This document shows, piece after piece, positions 53,101 through 63,659 of a DNA stretch of 64,000 nucleotides (positions are counted from its first letter, which is position 1; every line of letters begins with the position of its first letter). The notes beneath the pieces were generated by a model. It had not been told where the DNA came from and did no database searches. It worked only from the letters and a program-made list of their open reading frames with translations. Source of the stretch: Protonemura montana (Eukaryota; Arthropoda; Insecta; Plecoptera; Nemouridae); assembly GCA_947568835.1 (NCBI GenBank), contig OX387603.1, forward strand, positions 19,182,651 through 19,246,650, written 5' to 3'. The position numbers and the translations under genes were made by a program.

Positions 53101-54109
53101 GGTCCTGACGAGTTTCCAGATGGACGGTCCTCTCCATCTGCACAACGGCATCGTGGTGAGTATGCCCGGATTACCGGCCAGGAGTCAGGAATCGAGAACC
53201 ACGGGCTAAAGGCTAAGGGTCAAGAGAAATACATATTCCTCAGTACTTCAAAAATAGTCTAGCAACATGCAATCCATACCTAAAAATCTTGGTACACTGC
53301 TTTGACATACTAAGTTTTCATTTTTTTTTGTAGTTTTCAAGGGATCGTTTGTCAACAGCTACTGGTTATGTATTACATACTCGATCTTAATTGTCATGTT
53401 CTTCGCTGAATTTTGCGATTTTTTAGAAACATGCGAGTAGATTTATTTTGGCTGAAGATGCTATCTGAAATTTATCAGGTTGACTTACTTAAATTAAACA
53501 TCGTTTATTTAGAGTGACATTCTGTGAAGACTTTAGTTCCTGGAGTTATAATTAGTTAGACTCTCAGTGATAATGTTAAACTGTCTTCATGGAAAATACC
53601 AAACGAAGGCTAATATTCCAACAAAAATGGTGGTCTCCAGAGATGGACTCACCATCATTTTTTATGCCAAGGGAATTAGCACGTAGCTCGCATTTGAGAC
53701 TAGCATACATTCAATTTATTTCTGTTAATTGCAAGAATTGATAAACATGTATTGCTTTTTATGCTATTTTATTTAATTGTAGAGGTTTATGGAAAAGGAC
53801 AATTGCGCCACCAGGTAGCCACCACCATCACGTCACGTGCTGCCAGCTCATTTGCTCACCAGAACGGTTAACATTACGCTGTGAATCTGACTAACTACAA
53901 ATTCAATGCTTCGGTTGTTCTAGAATTTCACTGATCAATTTCAACCATCAAAATTCAATAACACATTTCTTTCTCGTGTCCAGCTGATCCTCTACCTCGG
54001 CAATGTGGTCGCGTCTTTCCTCCTGTCTTTCGCGATCTCGCTCGCCTTCGAGGCGCCCGTCGTCAGACTCCTCAAGATCTCCATGACGCCGAGGAAGAAG
54101 GACACGTGA
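32138..54109 (+). CDS. nrf-6-like membrane acyltransferase, gene 1, complete, 13 exons
   Basis: Exons 32138-32762, 38119-38300, 39836-40029, 44439-44632, 46437-46604, 47907-48000, 48087-48218, 48499-48664, 49589-49668, 51260-51485, 52404-52578, 53013-53155 and 53984-54109 join in phase to 834 residues. A signal peptide (residues 1-26) is followed by about 160 residues of variable sequence with NxS/T sites. The NRF domain (about 185-330) has Cys188, Cys234, Cys278 and Cys283. A membrane segment at 334-352 and a charged linker lead to the acyltransferase-3 domain (about 425-825), which has VHGLRFLSLAWVIMVHTY (His431, Arg434, His445), LTPAYLFVLG, YWWRNALYIN, and ELYDKPWTRLGPYLIG, and about ten hydrophobic segments. 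The family includes C. elegans nrf-6 and Drosophila drop-dead; it is tied to drug response, lipid or yolk handling and epithelial function, but the substrate is unknown. Confidence 0.93.
32763..38118 (+). other. Intron 1 of nrf-6-like gene 1
   Basis: 5.4 kb, AT-rich. Open frames at 34171-34440 and 34965-35198 lie in GC-richer patches but are unrecognisable and lack fitting splice phase. No repeat family of the window was recognised here. Confidence 0.5.
40030..44438 (+). other. Intron 3 of nrf-6-like gene 1
   Basis: 4.4 kb containing 5S-SINE copy D (40957-41392) and a short perfect palindrome (aagcgccatc and its complement around one base, 40325-40345). Open frames at 41610-41822 and 43710-43904 are not supported as exons. 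Confidence 0.5.
40957..41392 (+). mobile_element. 5S-SINE family copy D, full length, in nrf-6-like gene 1 intron 3
   Basis: The best-preserved 5S-like head in the window: cactggttctcgtgtgattt, gtagttaagcaacactgcg, and attggatgggtgaccatc. The body (aaggaatcctgtagttcgcg, ttcgaacgggacgttaagcc) and tail (gtgcgtcgttaaatccaac) are complete. It is inserted in sense orientation. Confidence 0.9.
44633..46436 (+). other. Intron 4 of nrf-6-like gene 1
   Basis: 1.8 kb. It carries a 24-T run at 46327-46350, about 90 bases before the acceptor. In the paralogous gene the equivalent interval holds an extra exon (60785-60928); no counterpart with similar sequence was seen here. Confidence 0.5.
48834..48980. 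repeat. Degenerate GATA microsatellite in nrf-6-like gene 1 intron 8
   Basis: Many gata/agata units interrupted by substitutions across about 145 bases, just downstream of the exon ending at 48664. Confidence 0.85.
49038..49187. mobile_element. Palindromic inverted-repeat element carrying tRNA 3'-half sequence
   Basis: The outer arms (ttattattaggcacactac, taacctttcaaaa; and its complement near 49154-49187) are inverted copies with a few mismatches. The inner arms (49071-49109 and 49116-49153) are also inverted copies; the right one contains ggttcgagtccccgtttggg, a perfect Pol III B box plus acceptor-stem-like sequence of a tRNA. A six-base centre (aactat) separates them, so nearly all 150 bases can fold into one hairpin. 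It lies in intron 8 of nrf-6-like gene 1. The ends resemble the elements at 25.3 and 60.0 kb. Confidence 0.75.
49669..51259 (+). other. Intron 9 of nrf-6-like gene 1
   Basis: 1.6 kb of AT-rich sequence. Nothing recognisable. Confidence 0.5.
52079..52222 (+). mobile_element. 5S-SINE family fragment F (3' end only)
   Basis: Only the tail matches: cccctcttcctctttagtg, tcatcatcctcatcatcatc, and cattgcgtcgttaaacatc. The body and head are missing. It lies in intron 10 of nrf-6-like gene 1, sense orientation. Confidence 0.75.
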
Positions 54110-56555
54110 AGACGCCGCCAAGAAGGCACCGCGACGCTATGAGTCGCAGAGTGAACGTGGAGCCCGGTGGCCCAATCTGTACACGGAGGCTAACGCTTTA
54201 AGTTGAAGAGGTCGAGAAGTGGACCTTCGAACGAGAAGCCACTGGAAGAATGCTTAAAAGTGTACAGCGATTTGCTTATATTCTGTCAATTACTGGGCAA
54301 CTTTTCAGGAAGCGTTGAAACTATTATTTCATATGCCAACTTATTTTTAGTACCAATTAGATCATAATATTGTTAGGAATAATTAGTTGTGAGAGTTGAA
54401 TAGAGGAGACTTTTAATTATTTTTAATAATAAGCTGTAAATATATTTTTATTGATAGACTGAAATATTATCGAAAAGTATATAATATTGAGTACAGATTT
54501 ATAGACAAGCTGTGTCTTAGTGTTCATTTTGATTGAATGCTTGTTTGTATGCTCTCCGTTTTATTTAGTTGTTTGTTTTATAAGAAAAATGCATACAATT
54601 CTACTTCCATAACCATTTTTAAGTACGTAATTTATGATCATTTGACCATTCTAAATTTAATTCTGCATTATTAAACAGTGCCTGTTACCGACCATACTAA
54701 AAAAAACGGTGTTGAGACGCCGGTCCATGCAGTGAGAGAATCACTAAACCAAATCCCTCTAGATCCATTTCTGACATAAGAGCTACATCAACATGATCAA
54801 CATCAACATGATATCTGATATCATGATATCATGATATCCACGGGCTAGATTGGTTAGTGTCATTATGTTGTGCTGACCGCTATGCTCACAGCAGAGTAGT
54901 ACGTCTAGACCATCGTTACCCTAAACATTTGGTGATGAAGGAAATAATCATGTTGTTTCTCGTTAAATCAGACTAATCTCGACAATTCGATTAATTTCTT
55001 CATATTATTTTCTTTCTCGATCATTGTAAGACGAAGAATCTGATTTTTATATGGCAATGCAAATCGACAGAGACTCACGATTGACTCTGTTATCACGAGA
55101 GCAAAGGAAGTACGTCTTGATCAGCTCTCCACATCCGGCACATTTAGCAATATTTATAGTCTCGTCTGTGGTCTCGTGAATAAAACAACAAGTATAGTGG
55201 AAAATTTTTGGCTTACTAATTCGCATGCTCATCCTGTTGGAATTTTCCTAACGATCCCTTCTCGCAATTTTTTTTGTATCAAATTTAAGAGTGGGGATAC
55301 GGTGAGCAAGAGTGGGAATTTGTCCAATGGAATATTTTTTATGCTATCATCTCCCACGACGAGTCATATGAAAAGAATATGATGAAAATATGACGTAATT
55401 TTATATTGTGTAGAGTAGATACTTTTCTATCGTATGGCATGATAAAATATTTGTTTCAAAGCGTTGATGCTGATGCCTTTTCACGATTTAAATTGCCAGT
55501 ATTTTTCAGGTAAAAATGTACTAGGTAAAAATGCATCAAAATTACACTTCTGAAAACGTCTTAAGTTGTGTTGATGTTTGATTCATCGTTTCCACGAAGA
55601 CAAGAGGACAGATTAGTTCAAAACAAATCCTATCTTCGCTCAAACATTACTCAGTTACATGCGTGACAAAGAAAATCTCATTTGCTTTGCAACAGATGGG
55701 CGAAGCGTAACAATCTATTGATAAGAGCTAATTTCAATCACGACCAATTACTTTAATCAAAAACTTTCATTTTTAATCATTCTCCTGGCGTTTGACACGC
55801 AATTAGTTTCCGATGCCTGCTCGCGAACGATAACGACCGTTTCTTGCGGTGCACTAGGTTGTTTGCCAATTGATTCATCATTGAAAGTGAAATGAATAGG
55901 ATAGACGTGTCACTCGACATTCTAGACCCTGTCTCGTTCAAATGAGCAAATCGCAGGATTCGCTAGGCACGTTTCGTGCTAATGTAACTCCACTTCACCG
56001 ACGAAAAAAAAAACTGTGTGTATAATGCGTCTAAAATGCATACATTAAAATAATGAATTAAAGCATGTGTAGTGTTAGTCAATGTTGATTTGACCTATTT
56101 TGAATGTACCAAGTATCTGATGTAAAAACATCCTATTAAGAACCCTATGAGGTATGTCATCAGGTTATGGTTTACTTAGTTTATCTTAGCCTGATGTTGT
56201 GATTTTAGTGCATTTGTTCAGCAAATTTCATAAAATTTTTTGGTGTTAAAAAAGGTTAAAACCACACAAATGATTTCTTATGTTTCCATAAAAAAACAAA
56301 GCGTAAAGAAGTTCATGGTCGCACGGATGGTCATCTGTCGGTGACCCGTGTGTTTTTGGAGTTCCGACAAACACCGTGTAGTTTTGTAGTCAACAATCGT
56401 CCAGGTGAGAGCTACTATCAACCTGCTAAGAAGGGGAAAGTCTTCGTCCTTTGTCCGCAAACTTTTGATCCTCGAGTTTGAGGTGGTACAACAATCGGCA
56501 CAGTCGTCAATCAGCTTTGGGATTGAAGAGACTGTTAATTGTTAGGTCATCGATT
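54110..56555 (+). other. Spacer between the tandem nrf-6-like genes
   Basis: The 3' untranslated region of gene 1 begins here; the first canonical AATAAA seen is at 55179-55184. At 54810-54838 a run of gatatc/catgatatc words forms overlapping palindromes. Promoter elements of gene 2 were not convincingly identified. Confidence 0.4.
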
Positions 56556-59500
56556 ATGGAAATTGGTGTTTTTATTTTAGTTTTGGTCGCATCGTCGACT
56601 TTAGCGCAAGGGTTGAACAATTCTTCGGTTAATTTTGAAGATTTGTTGGATGTGTGGGATCCGTACCGGTTGATTGGGGAGTGGAATTTAACGGATTCAA
56701 AACGGCAAGATGAAGTTTTGGGTGGTCGCTGTTCGGAAGAAATCAGTCAGTTTCTTGCCGCGCTGGAAGATGGGGAAAATTGGGCTGTAAAGCGTAAGTA
56801 AACTATCAGATTTTCGTTGAAATTTACAGAAATTCCAAGTATCATTGTGTTTCACAGTATTTTGTTTTAAAAAGTATTTTCATATAAAATAATTGCTCAA
56901 AACTGCTACTGTTAAATTTCTAAATTGCTTACTGCTCAAATTTAACAATTGCGATTGGGACAGGTCAAAGTATGACTTTCATATTAATACAGTTTTTTGA
57001 AATAATCAACATTGATTAGCTAATGCATGATGGAGTCATCCAGGTAACATTCAATTTTTGAAGTTTCATTCAGGTTTTTGTCATAAAAATGTAAAAATGC
57101 TTCCCCGGTAATAAATTAAGGATTTCTCTCGCTTCAACTCGTAAAATTAGCACATTCGTAGTAGCGGTCTGACCAAACAATCAAGAGTTTTGGTGCTAGT
57201 CTTCCTGAATGCCACTAGCACTGCAAATTAATTATTCTGTACCTTTATTACGTTGAGTAATAACTTTGATCTGACAATGGAAAAATCGTAAGGAAGCGCC
57301 ATCTTCGCATGTTGTAACAACATCCACATGTCTTCCGCCTGGGAAGGTGACTTCGCATCGACATTCTTTTCTTACGCGACATGACATTTCTTGACGACTT
57401 GCTTCAGCATTGTGCTACCCAGTAACGCAATCAATTCGAACTTAACACTTGTATTTTAATTGAATCTTAATTTCTCCTCTCAAGTCTAAATTTGGTATAG
57501 TGTTTGTGGGCGTGAGTGGGCTCAAGCAGGTTCACTTATTCCCTTTATTTGTGTTCACTTGATATCAAGGCCCAGATTACTAAATTGCTTTTAAGGATTC
57601 GTTTATGGTCTTATGACCTTACACATAAATGTTGCAAATACTAGTAAGTGGTCAGTAAATATTCAAAAATGCATTGAAAATATGAAAATCATTTTTAGTA
57701 AAATTCTGAATAATAGGAACCAATTTTTCTAATCAAATAAAAGGTTGAAATACGACTTTGTATGTCAACAAGAATAAAAAATAGTGGAAGGAAAAATCAC
57801 ACCTTGTGTCACATTTTTGAGAACCAAATTACAGACTCATTTGCATCTTAAGAAAATCAATAATAAAGAAGTTCAATTAGAGAGAGAATGAAGATTTTGG
57901 GGACAAGAAAATCAAAAAGCTTTCTGCGTTAACCTTATGATAGAAAATATCTGAATTTTCTCCAAATTTGAGTGAGAAACGCAAAACTTACATTTTACAT
58001 TCTCAACTGATGAAATTTCTGCATTGCCACTTCGACGTTTTGCGTGTTTCGAATATATTTGAAACCGATCCACAGTCGCAACGAAAGCAATTACCGTCAA
58101 TATGTACGCGTAGCGTGTCACTCGTGCACCAATAACACGAACCAAGTGATTTCTTTGCATGTTGCACAACATGAGACTGTCTCTAATTAACATACATAAA
58201 TCAGAGAATAATTAAAGAGTCTTAAATCAAATATTGACCATGGTCAAGTCACCAAAAATACTAGTTCGTTTATAGCTGTATGAAAAAGTAGTGACCTCTT
58301 TAGGGCCCACGTATAATCGAACGGTACATGGTGTGCAGTTAATGCAGATGCGTCCCACGCATTTGGCGCCATCTTTTCATCTGATATAATTGCATCATTG
58401 AGGTTACACACAAAACTGTGTAGCGCGAATATAATCAATCAAAATCGTGTGCCGTTTGCATTGGTATGCACTTAGATAGGTACTAGCAAAATTGACTGTA
58501 GTTAGAACAAGCAGGAGATTATTAATCGGCTTGTAATGGCGCAGTCATGACGAGGAAATCTCTTGCAATCTTTTAAACGGCTGGATCGAACATTAAAAAA
58601 AAATAAGGCAAATGAAGAAGAGAATAGTCGATCGGCAAGTGAAAGTCAATTGAAAAGAAGTTTAGATTTGTCTGACATAACACTTGAGAAAAAGTCATGT
58701 TAAATTGTGTTTGGGAGCTCAATAAAAATTAACTGCTTGTGATCGTTTTCAGTTGTGGATGCGAGTGGGCGATATAGGAGAGGATTCTTTTCCGGGAATG
58801 GATTCTGGATTGGATCTAACGCACTTTGCAAAGATCTCAATGATCGAGTCGAGGGAATACTACCTTTTGACGTTGGATTTTTTGTGGCAGTCCTAGAGCT
58901 GAAAATTTTGGAACCGAAGATTAAAAGGGTGAGTCTCTTTTGATGTTTTCCGGTGCAGAATTCATAGTTTGTTTCGGTAATTGCAAATCGCAATTATCAT
59001 TACTTTAGTTTTGAGAGGGATGTTACATATCTTTACTGTTATAATCGTGAAAAAAAAACGAATTAAAGTCTTTTTTTGTAACTGAACCATGTACAGTGAA
59101 AGTAAATATGTTTATTTCACAATACGCCTAGTTCAGTTTAACATAAGAGTTTGCGAAAATATAACCATATGCTAATTATATCAACCCAAATATTGTACAT
59201 TTTTTGCTTTTCTCATTACCCAAGTGTTGATTTCGCCTCCCATTTATGATTGACAGACGACCTATGATCTTTTTACCCACGTATTAGTGTACCTGTGTGG
59301 GTTGTATTCATTGTTGAGCGTTGAATGAATCAAATATGATTCATTGCCACAGACAAACGAGGTGACTTTGGGGCTGTGCTTGCCCCGCTCCTGCACGCCC
59401 GAGGACGTCAAGGCAGCAATCCACAAGTCTACCCGCAATGGATTGCCAAGGATCGTTTCCATACGATACATTCGCTACTTAAGTCAAGTGTATTCATATT

Positions 59501-62500
59501 TCAACGATCCTAAATTCTACATTGTTTCGTAAGTAATGCACATTATTATTAATAATTCAGAATCAATAGTCAAAACATAATTAATTTATGGGTACTTTGT
59601 CAGGAAGCCAGCGTTAATGTTAAATTATCTAGTAAGCAACCGAGCCAGAAACACGTTGAAACGGTAGGTGCTACCCGATACCGCTTGCAGCCGCCCTTTT
59701 TAACATATCTCTGCAGTTGAATCATTACAAATAATGTTGATTTATTTAGATGAAATCTGATTTAAATTGCAAACGCTTGCAATGCGCGGGGTATTTTATT
59801 ATTATCAACACTATAACCCCGCGCATTGCAAGCGCTTGCAAATTAAAACAGATTTCATCTGAGAATCCAACGTCAAATTGGAGTTATTCGAGTTTGACAG
59901 GTTGTGACGTGGTATAGCGTCACTAGAAACAGAGTGACTGTGAGAATTCACAGCCTCATGGTTCTACTCCTTGGAGATCCGTCATTCTCATCAAATACAC
60001 TAAAATCGTCTCAATAAGCCAGTGTCCAAGTAGCTCAATGGGTTAGAGCAACACCCGCGATAGGTGGAGATCGGGTTCCCCGTTTGGGCATCAATTTTTG
60101 AGACGGTTATAGTGTTGATAATAATAAAATGTTGATTTATGCCGATAAATGTAAATCAATCTATTAATTGTTTAGGTTATTATAAATAAAGATTAATTGA
60201 GCGTAAACAAAATTCAAATGCGAGTAATCTGCTAGAAATAACGAAATAAATGTGTTATTACTCGACACGACGGTGGTACCACCAAGTAGCACCCCCTCTT
60301 TTTGTCGGTAAAGTAGTCATTTGGCGGCCATTTTTCGCGAAGACAGTTTTACATTGGTATGTCCGGTAATACTGGAGACAAAACAAAACTCAGCAGTTTT
60401 TTTTTTTAAGTCTTGGTAGTAAAATGTCTCTGGTGTGGCTCATGTCCATGATTTTTTTTTTTTTTTATGATTTGGCACCTTTTTTTTTACTTTTGTAACT
60501 ACTTTCAGAATTGTGAGTGCGATCATATTTTTGCTGATGGTTACTGCGTCAATTTACGACACGAAAAGAAGGAAACTGTGGAAAACTTCCAAAGACAGCA
60601 GTATCAAGAAAAATGTTCTACATAACAATAATGACAATGGGAAATGGGAGGAGGAAAAACCAACAAACCTCACCGTTGTTTCGATAAAGAGCAACCACAT
60701 ATCAGCAGGTAAGATACTTCTTTAAAGATAATCTGACGTTATTTTCTCTTTGGAAAAGTTTGCGGTTTCATTAAGATGTTTCAGAATGCAAGGGAAATCA
60801 ATTCGCTTTCTTGCAACAAAATTCCCCAGAAACGCAGCAGCTGAATGGTAACCGTGAAAAAAGTGACTTGGAAAATGCGAAAGAAAATGGAAAATATGTA
60901 TCTAGCAATGTTGAGGTTCCACCACCAGGTATCAGACACCAGAAAATCATTGGCAATAAAACCTAAACGAGGTTAACTCATGATTAATTGAGGCAAACTC
61001 ATATAAGATTGTTTGCTGCTTTCAGAGTCAACGCTGCTAAACGTTCTGTTGGCGTTCTCGGTTCCTGCTAATTTGGAGAAGATTTGTAATTTGGACCTGG
61101 GGGGCGATACCTTGGCCCCAGTCCACGGCCTGAGATGCTTCAGCCTGCTTTGGGTCATTTTCGTGCACATTTGCTTGGTGTTGTTCCAACTCTCAGGCAA
61201 GACTTGAAAATTATACTCCCACACACAAAACCGTAAAGAGATTTCTAACCATGGGAGAAAAATGAAATTTTCTCAGTCATTGGCTTTTTATAAACACTCG
61301 GAAAATGGATGAGTTTTAGGCTGCGACACAAATATAAAAGAGTTTTTAAACGTCTCCAACCCAAAACACAATTGATTATTTGAGGGTTACTAAATAAAAA
61401 CAAAATTGTCACTTGCTTTTGACAATTACGTTCAGAAAGGTTTGATCGTAGATAGAAAGGATTTGATAAAAGATTGGCTTCATAATTTTTTTGCAGATAA
61501 CAAATCTTTCCGTACTAGAGCTGAGAAAGACTTTCTCTACCAAACTGTCAGTAATGGAGCATATTCCGTGGACACATTCTTTTTTATAAGGTATACAATT
61601 TATTATTGCTTCACTCTCATCGATTACGTTTAATTTGCAATTAAATAGCACCACAAAATTTGCTTGGTTGTTTTTGCAGCGGTCTTCTGGTGTCGTTCGT
61701 CTACTTTCGCACTGTCAAGAAACACAATCTCCGTGAGAATCCACAAAGACCTGGAATAATGGGACAAATAACGCAGTTTTTTGACATGATATTTTACAGA
61801 TTCTGCAGGTACAGTTGCCAAACCTTTTAAACACTAAAGCACACAATGGGTCGCATACAACCAAGTAATTCCGTTGTAGATGTTAAATTTTGTAATGTTT
61901 GTTTAAAATTGTCTGAACTAGTCTCAATGGTCACAGACAGTCAGTTTATATCTGAACTGGCCCCAAGAGGTCCTTAGAGAATCTGTATCAAGAAAGCTCG
62001 AATTGTTTTTTGATTTAAAAAAATGTGCTTCAGCGTCTAAACCTTACTTGTAGCTGAGATGACAGTTTCTACGACATTCTAAAATCTTAAAAATCAGCAA
62101 AACACAGACGAGCAAATTGTCCAAGGACAAAACATGGGCTGCGAATGTTACGATGGTAAAGAAATTCAACATCGCGCAACCTGCGTCGTACCTGCCTCAA
62201 CAGGTTCCAATACCCCCCCCCCCCCCCCCTCCACCCACCCCACCCAGGACGTTCCAGCAGTTCCAGCGTGAATATCTGCACAGGTTGACCCCGCCCTACC
62301 TGTTCGTGATCGGGGTGGTCGAGGTGTCTATGAAATGGTTCAAGGACCATTCGGTCATGGAGCTGCCTACGCTCGACTACGTCACCTGCTCCAAGTACTG
62401 GTGGCGTAACATGTTGTACATAAACACGCTGTACCCGGCCAGTGAACGAGTGAGTGTATCGCAACGGTTTGCTTAAAAAATTGCTCGGAAAGTGGGAAAT

Positions 62501-63591
62501 GTAAAATTCTGTAAAAATGAGCATGCTAGAAAATATTAGTAGCTATGCGTAGGCATTAAAATCGAGGCTTTGGTCCTTAAATTAGGAGGAATTTTAACAA
62601 ATATTATTTGTAACCCATTTTCTTCTCAACTGTGGTTTTTTTAATTTTATGGACAATTTTTTCATCGTACCTGAGGTGTCTAGTATTTATATGAATTTCC
62701 ACGCTCAGTGGAATATAAAATCATTAAAATTCTTATTAGTATAATCACAAGAACCTCAAATGAAAGTTCAGGAGAGCTGAAGTGTCTGCAACGATTTTCC
62801 TTTATTAAAAGTAATTTGAAAGGTTTTATACCTATTATAAAAATTTGCTAACTTTTTTCCGGGGTTACTATTCAATCACTATTTCCAAAATGTATTTCCA
62901 AAACTTTTTGTATTTTCAATTTTCTAGTGCATGGGCTGGAGCTGGTATCTGGCGAATGATACACAATTCTACACTATCGGTGTCATCATACTCATAATTG
63001 CTGTGAAGTAAGTCAACCTTGCCTCCCTTTACTCTCTTCCAAGAAAAGCAAGCAATGCCACTACAATTGACTAACAACGTCTTTGCAGATACTTCTGGGT
63101 GGGGGCTGCTACAGTCGGAGTCTTCTTCGTAAGTTCTTGGTGCACCACCGCTTTCATCACGATCCGCTCAGAACACACACCCAGGTGGGATATTATCTTC
63201 ACCCAAAATTTGTAATCTCATTTGACAAAAGATGGTCTTGTCCCTTCATGCTTATTTAAAATTTAACCCGACGACATGTAGCTAACGCAGAAAAGAGAAA
63301 TACAGATGATTATTCTGTAAGTTCTCCCACATATTCGTTAAGATAAAATTGTATTTTGCAGGAAAATATCTTACTCTAGACTCAAGTACAATTTTATTAA
63401 TGTGTTTCCTATTTGTTGTTAAAAAAACTGTAATTTTGGATTATTGTGTTACCTGTCTCAGCATCCAGGACCCGTTCGCTAACTACGAGGAGCTGTATGA
63501 CAAGCCGTGGACCCGGATCGGACCGTACCTCGTCGGCATGTGCGTCGGCTGGCTGCTTTTCGTCACCAACTGCAAGATCAAGATGAACAAG
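56556..63591 (+). CDS. nrf-6-like membrane acyltransferase, gene 2, 3'-partial
   Basis: Exons 56556-56793, 58753-58928, 59353-59528, 60509-60708, 60785-60928, 61026-61196, 61497-61590, 61680-61808, 62284-62449, 62928-63007, 63089-63184 and 63462-63591 give 600 residues, continuing past the right edge. The ATG chosen opens a clear signal peptide (MEIGVFILVLVASSTLAQG). The NRF domain keeps Cys59, Cys105, Cys147 and Cys152, matching the four cysteines of gene 1. The acyltransferase-3 part keeps VHGLRCFSLLWVIFVH (His345, Arg348, His359), VDTFFFIS, LTPPYLFVIG, YWWRNMLYIN and ELYDKPWTRIGPYLVG. It lacks the about 130-residue N-terminal extension of gene 1, so it is much shorter before the NRF domain. 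The exon starting at 62284 may instead start at 62248, adding 12 residues in frame. It is a tandem duplicate; substrate and role are unknown. Confidence 0.9.
56794..58752 (+). other. Intron 1 of nrf-6-like gene 2
   Basis: 2.0 kb, AT-rich. Nothing recognisable; open frames on the minus strand at 57912-58438 look like chance. Confidence 0.5.
59748..59860. repeat. Foldback repeat, 45-bp arms
   Basis: Arms at 59748-59792 and 59816-59860 are inverted complements at 42 of 45 positions, including aatgcgcggggt, around a 23-base spacer that is identical to the terminus of the neighbouring inverted-repeat element. The same arm sequence (aattgcaaacgcttgc, then aatgcgcggg) precedes the element at 25348. 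Confidence 0.8.
59793..60130. mobile_element. Inverted-repeat element with tRNA-like core
   Basis: The ends at 59793-59818 (attttattattatcaacac, then tataacc) and 60105-60130 are perfect 26-base inverted repeats. A second, degraded left end lies at about 59985-60017 (atcaaatacactaaaatcg, then tctcaa), so the core unit may be 59985-60130, about 145 bases, like the copy at 49.0 kb. Inside, 60022-60092 is tRNA-like: acceptor-like tgtccaa pairs with tttgggca, the A box is tagctcaatgggttagagc, and the 3' part is gggttccccgtttgggca. It lies in intron 3 of nrf-6-like gene 2. Confidence 0.7.
60785..60928 (+). other. Extra exon of nrf-6-like gene 2, absent from gene 1
   Basis: 144 bases, open throughout in the required phase, with acceptor tgtttcag and donor ccaccag|gtatca. 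As its length is a multiple of three, its skipping would keep the frame, so it may be a cassette exon. It encodes a hydrophilic Gln/Asn/Glu/Lys-rich linker ending VPPPG, between the first membrane segment and the acyltransferase domain. No homology supports it; splice sites and the open frame do. Confidence 0.6.
61197..61198 (+). other. GC splice donor of nrf-6-like gene 2
   Basis: The exon 61026-61196 must end here to join 61497 in phase, matching gene 1 at the same codon; the donor reads ctcag|gcaaga, the standard form of the rare GC-AG intron class. Gene 1 has GT at the equivalent place (gcag|gtaagt). Confidence 0.8.
62213..62229 (+). repeat. Poly-C tract inside a splice acceptor region
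   Basis: Seventeen C residues followed by tccacccaccccacccag form an unusually C-pure polypyrimidine tract before the AG at 62246-62247 in nrf-6-like gene 2. Confidence 0.95.
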
Positions 63592-63659
63592 GTAGAGGCA
63601 ATTTGTCACTATTTCTCTTTCGCACATATCTTGCTTATGGTGAGTAGAAAGTGACTCGT

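Noticed and set aside
56478..56555. Upstream in-frame extension of nrf-6-like gene 2
   Set aside because: It begins at TTG; the ATG at 56556 opens directly into a signal peptide, which fits the family.
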